From NCBI GenBank assembly GCA_016212515.1, contig JACRFZ010000087.1, forward strand, positions 124,001-188,000: a DNA stretch of 64,000 nt, read 5' to 3'. Position 1 is the stretch's first letter; each line of letters opens with the position of its first letter. Source of the stretch: Candidatus Melainabacteria bacterium. GTDB lineage: Bacteria > Cyanobacteriota > Vampirovibrionia > Obscuribacterales > Obscuribacteraceae. Made by a program: the position numbers and the translations under genes. Below are positions 51,664-60,282 of the stretch, in pieces. Below the pieces are notes generated by a model. It was given only the letters and a program-made list of their open reading frames with translations. It had not been told where the DNA came from and ran no database searches.

Positions 51664-52920
51664 ATGAAACTTACTAAGAAATACCTTCAATCAAGCAAAC
51701 TGCCCCTGGCACTCAGCGCAGCCCTGGTTCTCGCCCTGGCCGGCGCCAATTTAGTAGAAGCCAAAAGTCTTTATGTATCAAGAGCCGGCAATAACGCCGA
51801 TGGTCTTACCTGGCAGACGGCCTGGAACGAACTTGATCAAATCGACTGGAACAAGGTGGAAGTCAATGACGAAGTCTTTATTGACGGCGGCGCCTACGGC
51901 AGTTCCATGACTTACCGCAAGCCTCTCATCATAGGCAAAGGAATCCCACCGCAAAGCGGCGGGCTGATCATCATCTCCCAGGGACAGGGACTGGAGCACG
52001 CCGGTGTAGCGGTGATAAATGGTCTCAACCAAACCAATTTCTGCGGCATCCAGGCCATCGGCAAAAGAGGGATTGTACTTAGAAGCTACGGCCGGCGCGG
52101 CTGGTTGAAGGTAACCAACTGCACCACCGGTGTCTACACCAAGGACGGGTCCCAGAACTACTTTCAAGGGCTGGAGATTTCCAACTGCAAAGTTGGTGCA
52201 CACCTTGAAGGAGACAGTGTAGCCCTCGTCCAGTCAAATATTCACGACAATATCAAGAACGTTGAGATTCACAATCCCAGCGCCTCAGTGCCAACACCAT
52301 CCGGGCTCTACGCCTGCTGGCTCTACAATGGTCCCCAGGCTACCGTTCCACCGGGAAGTGCCGCCGCTGTCACAGTCACACCCGGCTCCACACCGCCCTC
52401 AGCAGGTAGTCCGCAAGGCCATGCCATACTCAATAACTGCGTACTGGGACCCAATCTCATGCAAGGTGTAGATAACGGTTTTCCCGGACTTAGAATCTTA
52501 GGCTGCCTCTTTCTCAACGCATTCTCCTCCTCTCTCACCCTGAGAAATAGCACGGAGCTTGACCGTTGCACACTTTTTGTCACCGCCAGAAATTCCCTCG
52601 GCAATCCCAAAACCGCCATCAAAGTGCTGGCCGGCAGCAATAGCATCAAGAATTCCATATTCTATGGGGGAGTGGTGCGCATTCCACAAGGTTTGAGCTA
52701 TGGGCCCAAGAACACCCAATTTGCCACTACCGGCAACACCAGCGCCCTCAGTGCCGGTCTGGTGGATCCCCTCTTCATCAGTCCCGTAGGCAACTATCAA
52801 GAACCAGTTTCCTTCTCTGTTTTGAAAAATGCCAACTTTGCTCTCAAAGCGGGTTCACCGGCCCAGGGTACCGGCGCCCAGGTAACTTCAGTACAGTCCG
52901 TGCTCAATTTGATGCAGTAG
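51664..52920 (+). CDS. Secreted right-handed parallel beta-helix protein
   Basis: 418 residues, ATG with GGAG 7 nt upstream. The signal peptide ends in VEAK (about 35). The mature start SLYVSRAGNNADGLTWQTAWNELDQID is typical of parallel beta-helix proteins of the pectate-lyase fold. Rungs of short hydrophobic/Asn strands follow (FCGIQAIG, LKVTNCTTGVYT, LEISNCKVGAHLEG, ILNNCVLGPNL, LRILGCLFLNAF). Catalytic residues cannot be assigned. Probably an extracellular or surface polysaccharide-active or adhesive protein. Confidence 0.85.
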   Translation: MKLTKKYLQSSKLPLALSAALVLALAGANLVEAKSLYVSRAGNNADGLTWQTAWNELDQIDWNKVEVNDEVFIDGGAYGSSMTYRKPLIIGKGIPPQSGGLIIISQGQGLEHAGVAVINGLNQTNFCGIQAIGKRGIVLRSYGRRGWLKVTNCTTGVYTKDGSQNYFQGLEISNCKVGAHLEGDSVALVQSNIHDNIKNVEIHNPSASVPTPSGLYACWLYNGPQATVPPGSAAAVTVTPGSTPPSAGSPQGHAILNNCVLGPNLMQGVDNGFPGLRILGCLFLNAFSSSLTLRNSTELDRCTLFVTARNSLGNPKTAIKVLAGSNSIKNSIFYGGVVRIPQGLSYGPKNTQFATTGNTSALSAGLVDPLFISPVGNYQEPVSFSVLKNANFALKAGSPAQGTGAQVTSVQSVLNLMQ

Positions 52921-52927
52921 AAACAAG

Positions 52928-52966
52928 GGAGACCTCATTGAAAATTCAAACTTCAATGAGGTCTCC
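52928..52966 (+). promoter_or_regulatory. 15-bp hairpin that sequesters the ribosome site of the next gene
   Basis: GGAGACCTCATTGAA (52928-52942), 9-nt loop, TTCAATGAGGTCTCC (52952-52966), a perfect stem. The only SD-like GAGG (52958-52961) for the ATG at 52973 lies in the right arm. No U-tract follows on either strand, so it is not a terminator. Confidence 0.6.
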
Positions 52967-52972
52967 ACAAAC

Positions 52973-54637
52973 ATGGTGATCAATATGAAAAAACGAGCCA
53001 GCAAAGGCAGCGTATTAATCGTGATTTTGCTTACCGCCATCAGCATGGTGCTTTGCCTCTACTTCGCCGTTGATCTGGGCGTGGGCATCACAGGCGCCAG
53101 GCAATCTCATTCGGCAATAGAGGCGGCGGCGCTGGCAGCAGCTCAGGAACTTTCAGGCGTAGTGATCAAAGACCCTTACTTCGGCTACATCGGACTGAGC
53201 GACCGACCGCCCACGGCAAAGTATCTAAGCGGAGCCGACGGTGAGCCGTGCCCGGTCACATCCATAAACACCCTGGTTGCATCTGCCCGCCTGCAATTGC
53301 AAGTGGCTCTGGCCCTGGAAAATGATCTGCTGCAAGACATGGCCACTCAAGATCTCAAGCAAGCGCAGCGAGCCGCCCGGGACCTCGAGAAGCACCTTGG
53401 CGAAGCTCTTTCCAAAAATAGCAAAACAACTTATCAGGATTACAACGGCCGCGAAGTCAAACCCTATGCGGTGGCTGATGCAGTTTTCCGTCAGACCCTG
53501 CAAGCAAAAGATGAGATCGGCAAAGGCTCCGAGAAGCAGGAACTGCTGCTTGAACTTGGTTACTGCCCCGGCACAGGCACAACCATAACGCCCTTACCCA
53601 AGGCAATACAAGCAAAGAAAACGGCGGAGCCTTCAAAAAATTATCCCCTGGGCGGACAAGAATTCTACTTCGCAGCAGTAGGTCCTCAGGCTTCCCTTGT
53701 CTGCGCCCGGAATTTTGCGAAACCGGATGGCAAGCATATCTCGTCCCTTGTTCGAGCTACCACCAAAAGGCAGATCAGTTCACTGGCCAGACAAGACCTT
53801 TCCATGGACTTCAAGCAAACGGCCTGCGCGCAGCCGGGCGCCTCTAGCGAAGCAGCAACGGCCGGTTCACTTCTCATCGACCTGCCGGAGGGAAAGATTT
53901 CCAACTTCCATACACTCCTCGACCTGATCGCCAACACACCAGGCACAGCAAGCCCCTTACCGGTTCTTTCACCGGAGCAAGGCGATTACCCTGACGAGAA
54001 TGCTTCTCTAATTCAGGAAGCTAGACAGGCTTCCATGTCGGCTCGGGAACTGTTTTGCGTAGGTCTCCATGACTGGCTTCGCACCGCCGGGGCTAGAATA
54101 GACCCGGATTCCGTTATCAATGCCGTCAAAAACGAAAAGCTCTTTGATCCTCAAACAAACAGCGGCAAACGATTCACCAGATTCGACCTGGGAAAAGACG
54201 GCAAAGTTTACCTGACCAGAAGCGCGGAGAATCCCTTCAACTCCACGAAAGTAAACGAGAAACAACTCTACTGCTTCTCCTCCAATGCCTTCAAAACCGG
54301 GCAGGGAGAATGCACCCTGGTATTCACAGATCAGGTTCATCGCCTGGGACCGACACAGGGGGGACGCCACGCCGGCATGCCCGTGCCTTCACCGACAGTC
54401 AACTGGGTGGATCTATCTCGCTATAGCGGCAACGTCGATCTAGCATCCTTGCTTGGACGAGGTCACAGGCTGGGGCTTTTGGCAAGAGGCGAAAGAAGTA
54501 AGCTGAACGATGACGGCGTAGCGGCGGAAGGAGCCTATTTTGAACGCCCACGACAAGGCAGACTGGCTGAAAGCCCTCATAAATCCTATTATTCAGGCGG
54601 GCTGGCCGTCTGCGTACAACTGATTGAAGAGAGGTAG
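52973..54637 (+). CDS. TadG/TadE-like exported pilus-assembly-type protein
   Basis: 554 residues. The start MKKRASKGSVLIVILLTAISMVLCLYFAVDLGVGIT, followed by an Ala-rich helix (SHSAIEAAALAAAQEL), is the layout of TadE/TadG-like minor pseudopilins. The large remainder is unrecognised and contains six or so Cys. A first ATG at 52973 and a second at 52985 are both possible. The ribosome site is buried in an upstream hairpin. No TadA, TadB or TadC gene is nearby. Confidence 0.6.
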   Translation: MVINMKKRASKGSVLIVILLTAISMVLCLYFAVDLGVGITGARQSHSAIEAAALAAAQELSGVVIKDPYFGYIGLSDRPPTAKYLSGADGEPCPVTSINTLVASARLQLQVALALENDLLQDMATQDLKQAQRAARDLEKHLGEALSKNSKTTYQDYNGREVKPYAVADAVFRQTLQAKDEIGKGSEKQELLLELGYCPGTGTTITPLPKAIQAKKTAEPSKNYPLGGQEFYFAAVGPQASLVCARNFAKPDGKHISSLVRATTKRQISSLARQDLSMDFKQTACAQPGASSEAATAGSLLIDLPEGKISNFHTLLDLIANTPGTASPLPVLSPEQGDYPDENASLIQEARQASMSARELFCVGLHDWLRTAGARIDPDSVINAVKNEKLFDPQTNSGKRFTRFDLGKDGKVYLTRSAENPFNSTKVNEKQLYCFSSNAFKTGQGECTLVFTDQVHRLGPTQGGRHAGMPVPSPTVNWVDLSRYSGNVDLASLLGRGHRLGLLARGERSKLNDDGVAAEGAYFERPRQGRLAESPHKSYYSGGLAVCVQLIEER

Positions 54638-54649
54638 AGAAAGTACAAG

Positions 54650-54856
54650 TCAGTCTAAAAGCTCGGCTTCATGAACGGCATCCACCTTAAGAACGCCGCT
54701 CTGGCCCCCATCCCTCCCCTTGTAGCGAGCACAGGCCTGCCTCAAGAGATATTCAATTTGACCGTTCACACTGCGCATCTCCTGCTGAGCCCAGGACTCG
54801 ATGTCCTGGAAAAGCTTTTCGTCTATTCTAATCAGGAAAGATTTACGGGCCACCAA
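54650..54856 (-). CDS. Ribbon-helix-helix DNA-binding protein
   Basis: 68 residues. A beta-strand KSFLIRIDEK followed by two helices (LFQDIESWAQQEM and VNGQIEYLLRQACARY) is a typical Arc/CopG-type RHH fold. The start is TTG or the following GTG, with GAGG at 5-8 nt. The gene is 26 nt downstream of the SPFH gene in the same operon. It may bind the 11-bp direct repeats over that operon's promoter, by analogy with CopG-type regulators (inference). Confidence 0.8.
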   Translation of the reverse strand: MVARKSFLIRIDEKLFQDIESWAQQEMRSVNGQIEYLLRQACARYKGRDGGQSGVLKVDAVHEAELLD

Positions 54857-54882
54857 ACAATCCTCATCCCAAACTCTGGGCT

Positions 54883-55773
54883 CTAGCTATATAAAGTACC
54901 GGTGTTCACCACCGGCTGCACCTGTCCTTCACTGCAGAGAACCACAAGCAGATTGCTGACCATGGCAGCTTTTCGCTCTTCATCGAGATCTACCAGTCTG
55001 GCATCTTGCAATTCCCGCAAGGCGCTCTCGACAATGCTCACCGCACCGGATACGATGGCACGCTTGGCGGATATGACCGCTTCCGCCTGCTGCCGCTTCA
55101 GCATGGCCATAGCTATTTCCGGCGCGTAGGCAAGATGAGCGATGCGCGCTTCGTCGATAGCAATTCCGGCTCTTGAGAGTCTTTGTTCCAGCTCCACTTT
55201 CAGGGTATGAGAAACCTCGTCGACACCGCTTCTGAGGGTGGTATCCTCTCCATCGCCGTCATAGGCATACATATTGGCCAGGTGGCGAACGGCAGCCTCA
55301 CTCTGGATGCGCACGAAGAGTTCATAACTGTCTACGTCGAACATGGCCCGGGCCGGTTCGGCCACATGCCAGACAATTACGGCCCCGATTTCGATGGGAT
55401 TGCCGCGCTTGTCGTTCACCTTGAGGATATCCCCGTGCAGGTTCTGCATCTTTAAAGAGATTCTGCCTCTTGAGCAAAAAGGGTTCACCAGCACAAGACC
55501 GTTGCGCTTTACGGTGCCGCAATAGCTGCCGTAGAACATCAAGATCAAAGCGTCATTGGGCTGAATCACGGCAAAGCCGCGCATAACCACAAGCGAAACA
55601 AGAAAGAGCCCCATGGGAGCAAGGATTAAGGAAGGCTCCTTCGTCCAGTGGTCCACAGACAGAAGCGTCTGACAGAAGTTAATGGAACTGGCAAGCAGGA
55701 CCAGCACCGCCAGACAGAGGGCAAGCCAGGAGAGGATGCCGCCAAGATGCCAGTGGGATTTTTCTATTGTCAT
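54883..55773 (-). CDS. SPFH/Band 7 membrane protein (stomatin-like)
   Basis: 296 residues, ATG with AAGG 9 nt upstream. Two membrane helices (about 10-33 and 48-66) precede an SPFH domain (about 68-235: FAVIQPNDALILMFYGSYCGTVK, VNDKRGNPIEIGAVIVWHV, FVRIQSEAAVRHLANMYAYD, ELEQRLSRAGIAIDEARIAHLAYAPEIAMAM), ending in a helical coiled part. SPFH proteins form membrane-bound oligomers that organise microdomains or partner proteases. It forms an operon with the RHH gene. Confidence 0.93.
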   Translation of the reverse strand: MTIEKSHWHLGGILSWLALCLAVLVLLASSINFCQTLLSVDHWTKEPSLILAPMGLFLVSLVVMRGFAVIQPNDALILMFYGSYCGTVKRNGLVLVNPFCSRGRISLKMQNLHGDILKVNDKRGNPIEIGAVIVWHVAEPARAMFDVDSYELFVRIQSEAAVRHLANMYAYDGDGEDTTLRSGVDEVSHTLKVELEQRLSRAGIAIDEARIAHLAYAPEIAMAMLKRQQAEAVISAKRAIVSGAVSIVESALRELQDARLVDLDEERKAAMVSNLLVVLCSEGQVQPVVNTGTLYS

Positions 55774-55809
55774 AGCCGCGAACCTTATTATTGTCAGGAG
55801 CCCAATTGC

Positions 55810-55864
55810 TAACACCTAGCTAGCACTTCGATAGCACAATGATATCACATTGATAGCGGATGAC
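55810..55864. promoter_or_regulatory. Array of 11-bp direct repeats over the SPFH-RHH promoter
   Basis: Successive 11-mers: TAACACCTAGC, TAGCACTTCGA, TAGCACAATGA, TATCACATTGA, TAGCGGATGAC. The consensus is TAGCACNNNGA with the period of about one helical turn. RHH regulators often bind such tandem sites cooperatively. The array covers the promoter at 55839-55866. Confidence 0.6.
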
Positions 55865-55866
55865 AA
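55839..55866 (-). promoter_or_regulatory. Promoter of the SPFH-RHH operon
   Basis: Minus strand: -35 TTGTCA (55861-55866), 16-bp spacer, -10 TATCAT (55839-55844), each 5/6 to consensus. The start codon is 66 nt further downstream. The 11-bp repeats overlap both boxes, so binding should repress. Confidence 0.65.
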
Positions 55867-55917
55867 GACCCCTCCGAACCACCAGGCCGGGGGCAGGTAG
55901 CAGCACCGACAGTCTAT

Positions 55918-57150
55918 CTAGCTGCGCGACTTGACTTGATTGCCGCCCATGCACTTAGCCTCGGAAATGAGTTCGTGACAGGCGCAGAGAAGATCGTCGA
56001 ATTTGTTGCCGTCCTCAGGCATGGAGGCAATGCCGATGCTGACGGTCAGGGGTTGGCTCTTCAGCCCCTCCTGGTCGCCGTCATAGGGCTGGCCGTGCTT
56101 CTCTTGCTTTCCTTTTTCAAGAACATTGAGAAGCGCCGCTCCCACCGAACTCTTGATCTGCTGGGCTACGCGCACAGCCTCTTCCCGGCTCATGCGGGGC
56201 AGGGCCACTATATACTCTTCATGACCGAAGCGACAGATTACATCAACCGGACGGCTCTGGCTTGACACCACACCCGATACCGCCGTCAAAACCGCCTTGG
56301 CTTGAGCGGCTCCCATGGGCGCGTCACTCTTCTTGGCACTATCCACATGAATAAGCATGAGAGAAAGCCTGTCCCCGAAAAAACGGGAGCGTTCGATTTC
56401 TTCCGTTATGGCCAGCACGCCGCCACGGCGATTGAGAAAACCGGTAGCCGGATCTTCACTTTCATGGGCTTCCAGCCGGCCCCTCAAGCTCTCTACTTCG
56501 AATAGTTTGGCGAGGTGATCGGCAATCGTAACCAGGCTCTCCACCACCAGCTTGTTCCACTTGGTCTGAGAACTGGAATCAATTTCCTGCAATAGCAGTA
56601 AACCGGCGCGCCGCTCCGGGCCTTTGGTTCCGGCACTATCGGGAGGCAAGAGCCGCAAGGGAATCAGATAAACCCTCTCCTTACCCACAGCTTCCATAAT
56701 CTTCTTGAACATATCTCGAAAGCCTTCATCTATTTCTTCCGAAAACTTGTCCACATCTTCAACCAGATGCACTTCCTGGGGCAAAGTGAGAAGGTGCCGT
56801 GCCATCTTCTGCCCGAAAGGAGAGGCGAATTCGTGAGCGACAGCCGTTTTACCGCGCTTCACATATTCAAAAATTTCCACCTGCTGACCGTCATCGGAGC
56901 CGGAAAGAAAGATCATGGAGCGGGCGGCGTAGAATGTGCGCCCGATGCGATCGATCAAGCTCTGAATGTCGCCGGCATAACTGAAGGAAAGATGCTTGCT
57001 GGTGCGCAAGACAGAACAGAGCGCTTTCAGTACCTCATCGGCATTAAAGGGCGAGAAATCAATTTCGTCGGTTCTGTAATTCAAGGCGAGCCAAATCTCA
57101 AAGGAAGGGATTTTCGTTTTTCTCTGTCCAAATATCGGTGTCCGGTCCAT
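55918..57150 (-). CDS. GAF-like plus degenerate GGDEF signalling protein
   Basis: 410 residues. The first half (about 40-215) resembles a GAF-type sensor. The second half (about 225-400) is a GGDEF domain (PATGFLNRRGGVLAITEEIERSR..., SIGIASMPEDG). The signature is RFGHEEY rather than RxGGDEF, with the second Gly replaced by His. Diguanylate cyclase activity is therefore doubtful; it could be a c-di-GMP sensor or a degenerate enzyme. The ATG at 57150 overlaps the upstream gene by 53 nt; a TTG at 57084 would not. It is the last gene of the prs-MBL operon. Confidence 0.85.
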   Translation of the reverse strand: MDRTPIFGQRKTKIPSFEIWLALNYRTDEIDFSPFNADEVLKALCSVLRTSKHLSFSYAGDIQSLIDRIGRTFYAARSMIFLSGSDDGQQVEIFEYVKRGKTAVAHEFASPFGQKMARHLLTLPQEVHLVEDVDKFSEEIDEGFRDMFKKIMEAVGKERVYLIPLRLLPPDSAGTKGPERRAGLLLLQEIDSSSQTKWNKLVVESLVTIADHLAKLFEVESLRGRLEAHESEDPATGFLNRRGGVLAITEEIERSRFFGDRLSLMLIHVDSAKKSDAPMGAAQAKAVLTAVSGVVSSQSRPVDVICRFGHEEYIVALPRMSREEAVRVAQQIKSSVGAALLNVLEKGKQEKHGQPYDGDQEGLKSQPLTVSIGIASMPEDGNKFDDLLCACHELISEAKCMGGNQVKSRS

Positions 57151-57730
57151 GACCGGGTATCACCCGCGTACTATCATCGAGGCAAAGGAGCCTGTCTTTG
57201 ATTGACTTGATAATTTTATCGAAGGAACCACCCCAGAGATCGGTGCATCCAATCGAGCGGCTGAAAAGCGTGTCCCCGGAAAACAAGAGACTATCTTTGT
57301 CCTTGACGCTAAAGCAGAGGCTGCCCGGCGTATGACCGGGAGTATGCAGCACGGCGGTCTTGTACTTTCCGAAACTGACTTCCTCTTCATCAGAAAGGAA
57401 TTTATCGACGGGCAGAGGCTCATCGGCTGAAAGGCCAAACATAGAAGCTTGTTTGCCGAGCATGTCGTAGAGAAACTGATCTTCCTTATGCAGGCAAATG
57501 GAAGCACCGGTCTTCTCTCTCATGCCGCGACTACCCATGATGTGGTCGAAATGGGCATGGGTATGGAGCAAATACTTGGGCTTCAAACCAAGTTCCTTGA
57601 GGCGATCGATGATGTCGTCCACATCACCGCCCGGATCGATAACAAGTGCTTCGCCCGTCTCAGAGCACCCGATGATAGAGCAGTTGCAGCCCAGAGGACC
57701 GACAGGAAAGCTTTCCTGAATCAGGCTCAT
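57098..57730 (-). CDS. Metallo-beta-lactamase-fold hydrolase (glyoxalase II-like)
   Basis: 210 residues. The metal motif is H58-x-H60-x-D62-H63 (HTHAHFDHIMG), with further ligands in HTPGHTPGS, SGDTLF and IPGHGPDT. It is a typical small cytoplasmic hydrolase of the glyoxalase II-like type; the substrate is unknown. Its ATG overlaps the prs stop codon by 4 nt (ATGA), so translation is coupled. Confidence 0.93.
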   Translation of the reverse strand: MSLIQESFPVGPLGCNCSIIGCSETGEALVIDPGGDVDDIIDRLKELGLKPKYLLHTHAHFDHIMGSRGMREKTGASICLHKEDQFLYDMLGKQASMFGLSADEPLPVDKFLSDEEEVSFGKYKTAVLHTPGHTPGSLCFSVKDKDSLLFSGDTLFSRSIGCTDLWGGSFDKIIKSIKDRLLCLDDSTRVIPGHGPDTDIWTEKNENPFL

Positions 57731-58725
57731 TCGAACATCTCGCTGACCGAACTATCGTCGTGAATACGCCAGATCGCTTCACCGAGCAGCTTGGCCACGG
57801 AAAGCTGCACAATTTTGGGTGAGCCTGTGCCGGGTTCGTGGGGGATGGAATTGGTGACAATCAACTGCTCAATGGGGGAATTATCGAGACGTTCGTTGGC
57901 CGGTCCGGAGAGAACCGCATGAGTGGCGCAAGCATAGACCTTCTTGGCACCTTCCTTGATAAGCAGTTCCGCACCCTTGACGAGAGTTCCGGCTGTATCG
58001 ACCATATCGTCGACCATGATGGCCGTCTTGCCCTCCACTTCACCGACCACGCTCATCACTTCCGCCACATTATGCTTGGTGCGGCGTTTGTCGATAATGG
58101 CGATGGGAGCGTCGTCCAGCTTCTTGGCAAAGGCTCTGGTGCGCGAAACACCGCCAACATCAGGGCTGACCAGCACGATGTCTTTCAAATTGAGCGAGCG
58201 CACATAGTCCAAAAGCACAGGGCTGGCGTAGAGATGGTCCACAAGAATATTGAAGAAACCCATAATCTGCGGGGCATGCAGATCGAGCGCCACCACGCGT
58301 TGAGCGCCGGCGGTGGTGAGCAGGTCGGCGATGAGCTTGGCGGTGATGGCTTCACGACCGGCAGCCTTCCTGTCTTGCCGACCATAGCCGTAATAGGGCA
58401 TGACCACGGTGATACGACCGGCCGAGGCTCGTTTAAGGGCATCGAGCAAGATGAGCAGTTCCATCAAGTTTTCGTTGACCGGCGTGCAGGTCGGCTGAAT
58501 GACGAAGCAATCGACGCCCCTGACGCTCTCTTGCAACTGCACATAAATTTCGCCGTCGGAAAAAGGCGAGATTTTAAGCGGCGTCAATTCCAGGCCCAGG
58601 TGTTCCGCCACCTCTCTGGCCAGTTCCGGATTGGCGGTGCCGGAGAGGATCTTGAGATCGAGCTTGGCGCCTGACAAGCCTTGCTGTCTGGCGGGCATCT
58701 GAGCAACCACTGGCATTAACCTCAT
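57727..58725 (-). CDS. prs: Ribose-phosphate pyrophosphokinase
   Basis: 332 residues. Prs makes PRPP from ribose 5-phosphate and ATP. Catalytic and binding motifs are present: FSDGEIYVQLQESVRG, YYGYGRQDRK, DLHAPQIMGFF and the PRPP loop VDDMVDTAGT (about 235). The start ATG lacks a strong SD; a second ATG three codons later has a GAGG upstream. It heads an operon with the MBL and GGDEF genes. Confidence 0.98.
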   Translation of the reverse strand: MRLMPVVAQMPARQQGLSGAKLDLKILSGTANPELAREVAEHLGLELTPLKISPFSDGEIYVQLQESVRGVDCFVIQPTCTPVNENLMELLILLDALKRASAGRITVVMPYYGYGRQDRKAAGREAITAKLIADLLTTAGAQRVVALDLHAPQIMGFFNILVDHLYASPVLLDYVRSLNLKDIVLVSPDVGGVSRTRAFAKKLDDAPIAIIDKRRTKHNVAEVMSVVGEVEGKTAIMVDDMVDTAGTLVKGAELLIKEGAKKVYACATHAVLSGPANERLDNSPIEQLIVTNSIPHEPGTGSPKIVQLSVAKLLGEAIWRIHDDSSVSEMFE

Positions 58726-58780
58726 AAATTAAGTTTGGCTGACGGCTGTAACTGAAGGTCAGTTTAAAGATAATGGGCTA

Positions 58781-58786
58781 ATTATA
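58781..58786 (-). promoter_or_regulatory. Putative -10 box of prs
   Basis: TATAAT on the minus strand, about 55 nt before the prs ATG. No good -35 box at 16-18 bp. Single-box evidence only. Confidence 0.35.
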
Positions 58787-58913
58787 GGCACCCGCAAAGA
58801 AGAAAAGAAGCACTAACCTCTCATTTAGCAAAGGTTAAAGGGGAATAGAAGCTAATATCAGACTGCTTCTTTGAGATTTAATGCAAAGTGGCACCCTTGA
58901 CAGACCCCAGGCT

Positions 58914-60170
58914 TCAGGGCAGGAAGGAGGAGGGTGCGGCCGCAACGCACTGATTGAGGGCGCCAAGGAGCGCCGTCTTCACATGAAGGTAAGACAGTCC
59001 GCCCTGCAAATAGGCCGCATAGGGCTCCCGCAGCGGGCCATCAGCAGAGAGTTCAATGGTAGCCCCTTCCACAAAGCTGCCCCCGGCCATAATCACTTCG
59101 TCATCGTAACCGGGCATACCACTTGGCTCCGGCGCCACGTGGGCATTCACCGGTGAATAACTCTGCAAAGCCCGGCAGAAGTTGATGAGCCTCTGTCGGT
59201 CTCCGAACTCTATGGCCTGAATAATATCGAAGCGCCGGCTGAGCGGTGAGGGATCCACCTTTAAACCAAGCCGCTTAAGGCAAGAGGCCGCCAGCATGGC
59301 CCCTTTCACGGCACCGGACACTACGGAGGGAGCCAGAAAGAGCCCCTGGAAAACGAGGCGATTCTGATTGAAGGTAACGCCTAGATGCCCGCCGATACCC
59401 GGGGCAGTCAGTCTGATCAAGGCGTTTTCCACCAGGGTCTTCTTGCCGGCCACATAGCCCCCGGTCAAAGCCAGTCCGCCGCCGGGATTCTTGATCAAGC
59501 TTCCGGCCATCAGATCGGCTCCCAGAGCCACCGGTTCGTGCTCTTCCACAAACTCACCATAACAGTTATCAACAAAAACGTTAGCCCCAGCGTCCACCTC
59601 TTTCACGAGGGACGCCAGACGGCTTATAGCCTGGTTGGAGAGGGTGGGACGTTCGGTGGAATAGCCGCGAGATTTCTGAATATGGTAGAGCCTGGCCGGA
59701 GCTACCGCCGCCAGTCTGGCACGAATTTCGCCATCACTTGCGGTATCAAGCAAATTAGTCAGGTCAAGTTCTTCGTACTTGACGCCCAAGTGCACAAGAG
59801 AGCCATGGCTGTGAGCGGAGGCACCAATAACCTGGTTGAGCGTATCGTAGGGTTTGCCCGTCAGGACCACTAGTTTGTCGCCGGGGGCGAGATTGCCGAA
59901 AAGTGCACAGGCAATGGCATGGGTACCGGAGACCATCTGCATCCTCACGGCCGCCGCCTCGCATTCAAAAACATCGGCAAAAATGGCGTCCATGGCCTCT
60001 CTACCGCAGTCATCAATGCCGTAACCGGTGTGTTCGGCAAAGAACTCTTCCGTCAGCTTGTTGGCGGCAAAGGCTTTCAGCACCCGCTCCTGGTTCAGAA
60101 GGGCAATGCGATCCACTTCCTGGAAGCTCTCAAATAGTTCCTTTTCACAGTCGAGCAAAAGCTCGCTCAT
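58914..60170 (-). CDS. PLP-dependent enzyme, methionine gamma-lyase-like (aluminium-resistance family)
   Basis: 418 residues. The family is a fold-type I PLP enzyme, often annotated 'aluminium resistance protein'. Visible motifs are EEFFAEHTGYGIDDCGREAMDAIFADVF, VSGTHAIACALFGNL, VFVDNCYGEFVEEHEPV and the PLP Lys in SLIKNPGGGLA (about 239). The true reaction is unknown for this family. The ATG chosen lies seven codons after an upstream TTG. It diverges from the ComF-like gene. Confidence 0.92.
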   Translation of the reverse strand: MSELLLDCEKELFESFQEVDRIALLNQERVLKAFAANKLTEEFFAEHTGYGIDDCGREAMDAIFADVFECEAAAVRMQMVSGTHAIACALFGNLAPGDKLVVLTGKPYDTLNQVIGASAHSHGSLVHLGVKYEELDLTNLLDTASDGEIRARLAAVAPARLYHIQKSRGYSTERPTLSNQAISRLASLVKEVDAGANVFVDNCYGEFVEEHEPVALGADLMAGSLIKNPGGGLALTGGYVAGKKTLVENALIRLTAPGIGGHLGVTFNQNRLVFQGLFLAPSVVSGAVKGAMLAASCLKRLGLKVDPSPLSRRFDIIQAIEFGDRQRLINFCRALQSYSPVNAHVAPEPSGMPGYDDEVIMAGGSFVEGATIELSADGPLREPYAAYLQGGLSYLHVKTALLGALNQCVAAAPSSFLP

Positions 60171-60282
60171 AGAGATTGCACCGGATACCAAGTTTTACCG
60201 CCTTTAGTGATACATCGAAATACTTGCAGAAAGTCGCTCTCATTTTGAACTATTTTCGTCGCTTTTGCGTCTTATTGAAAAT

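Noticed and set aside
52928..52966. Hairpin considered as a terminator of the beta-helix gene
   Set aside because: No U-tract follows on either strand.
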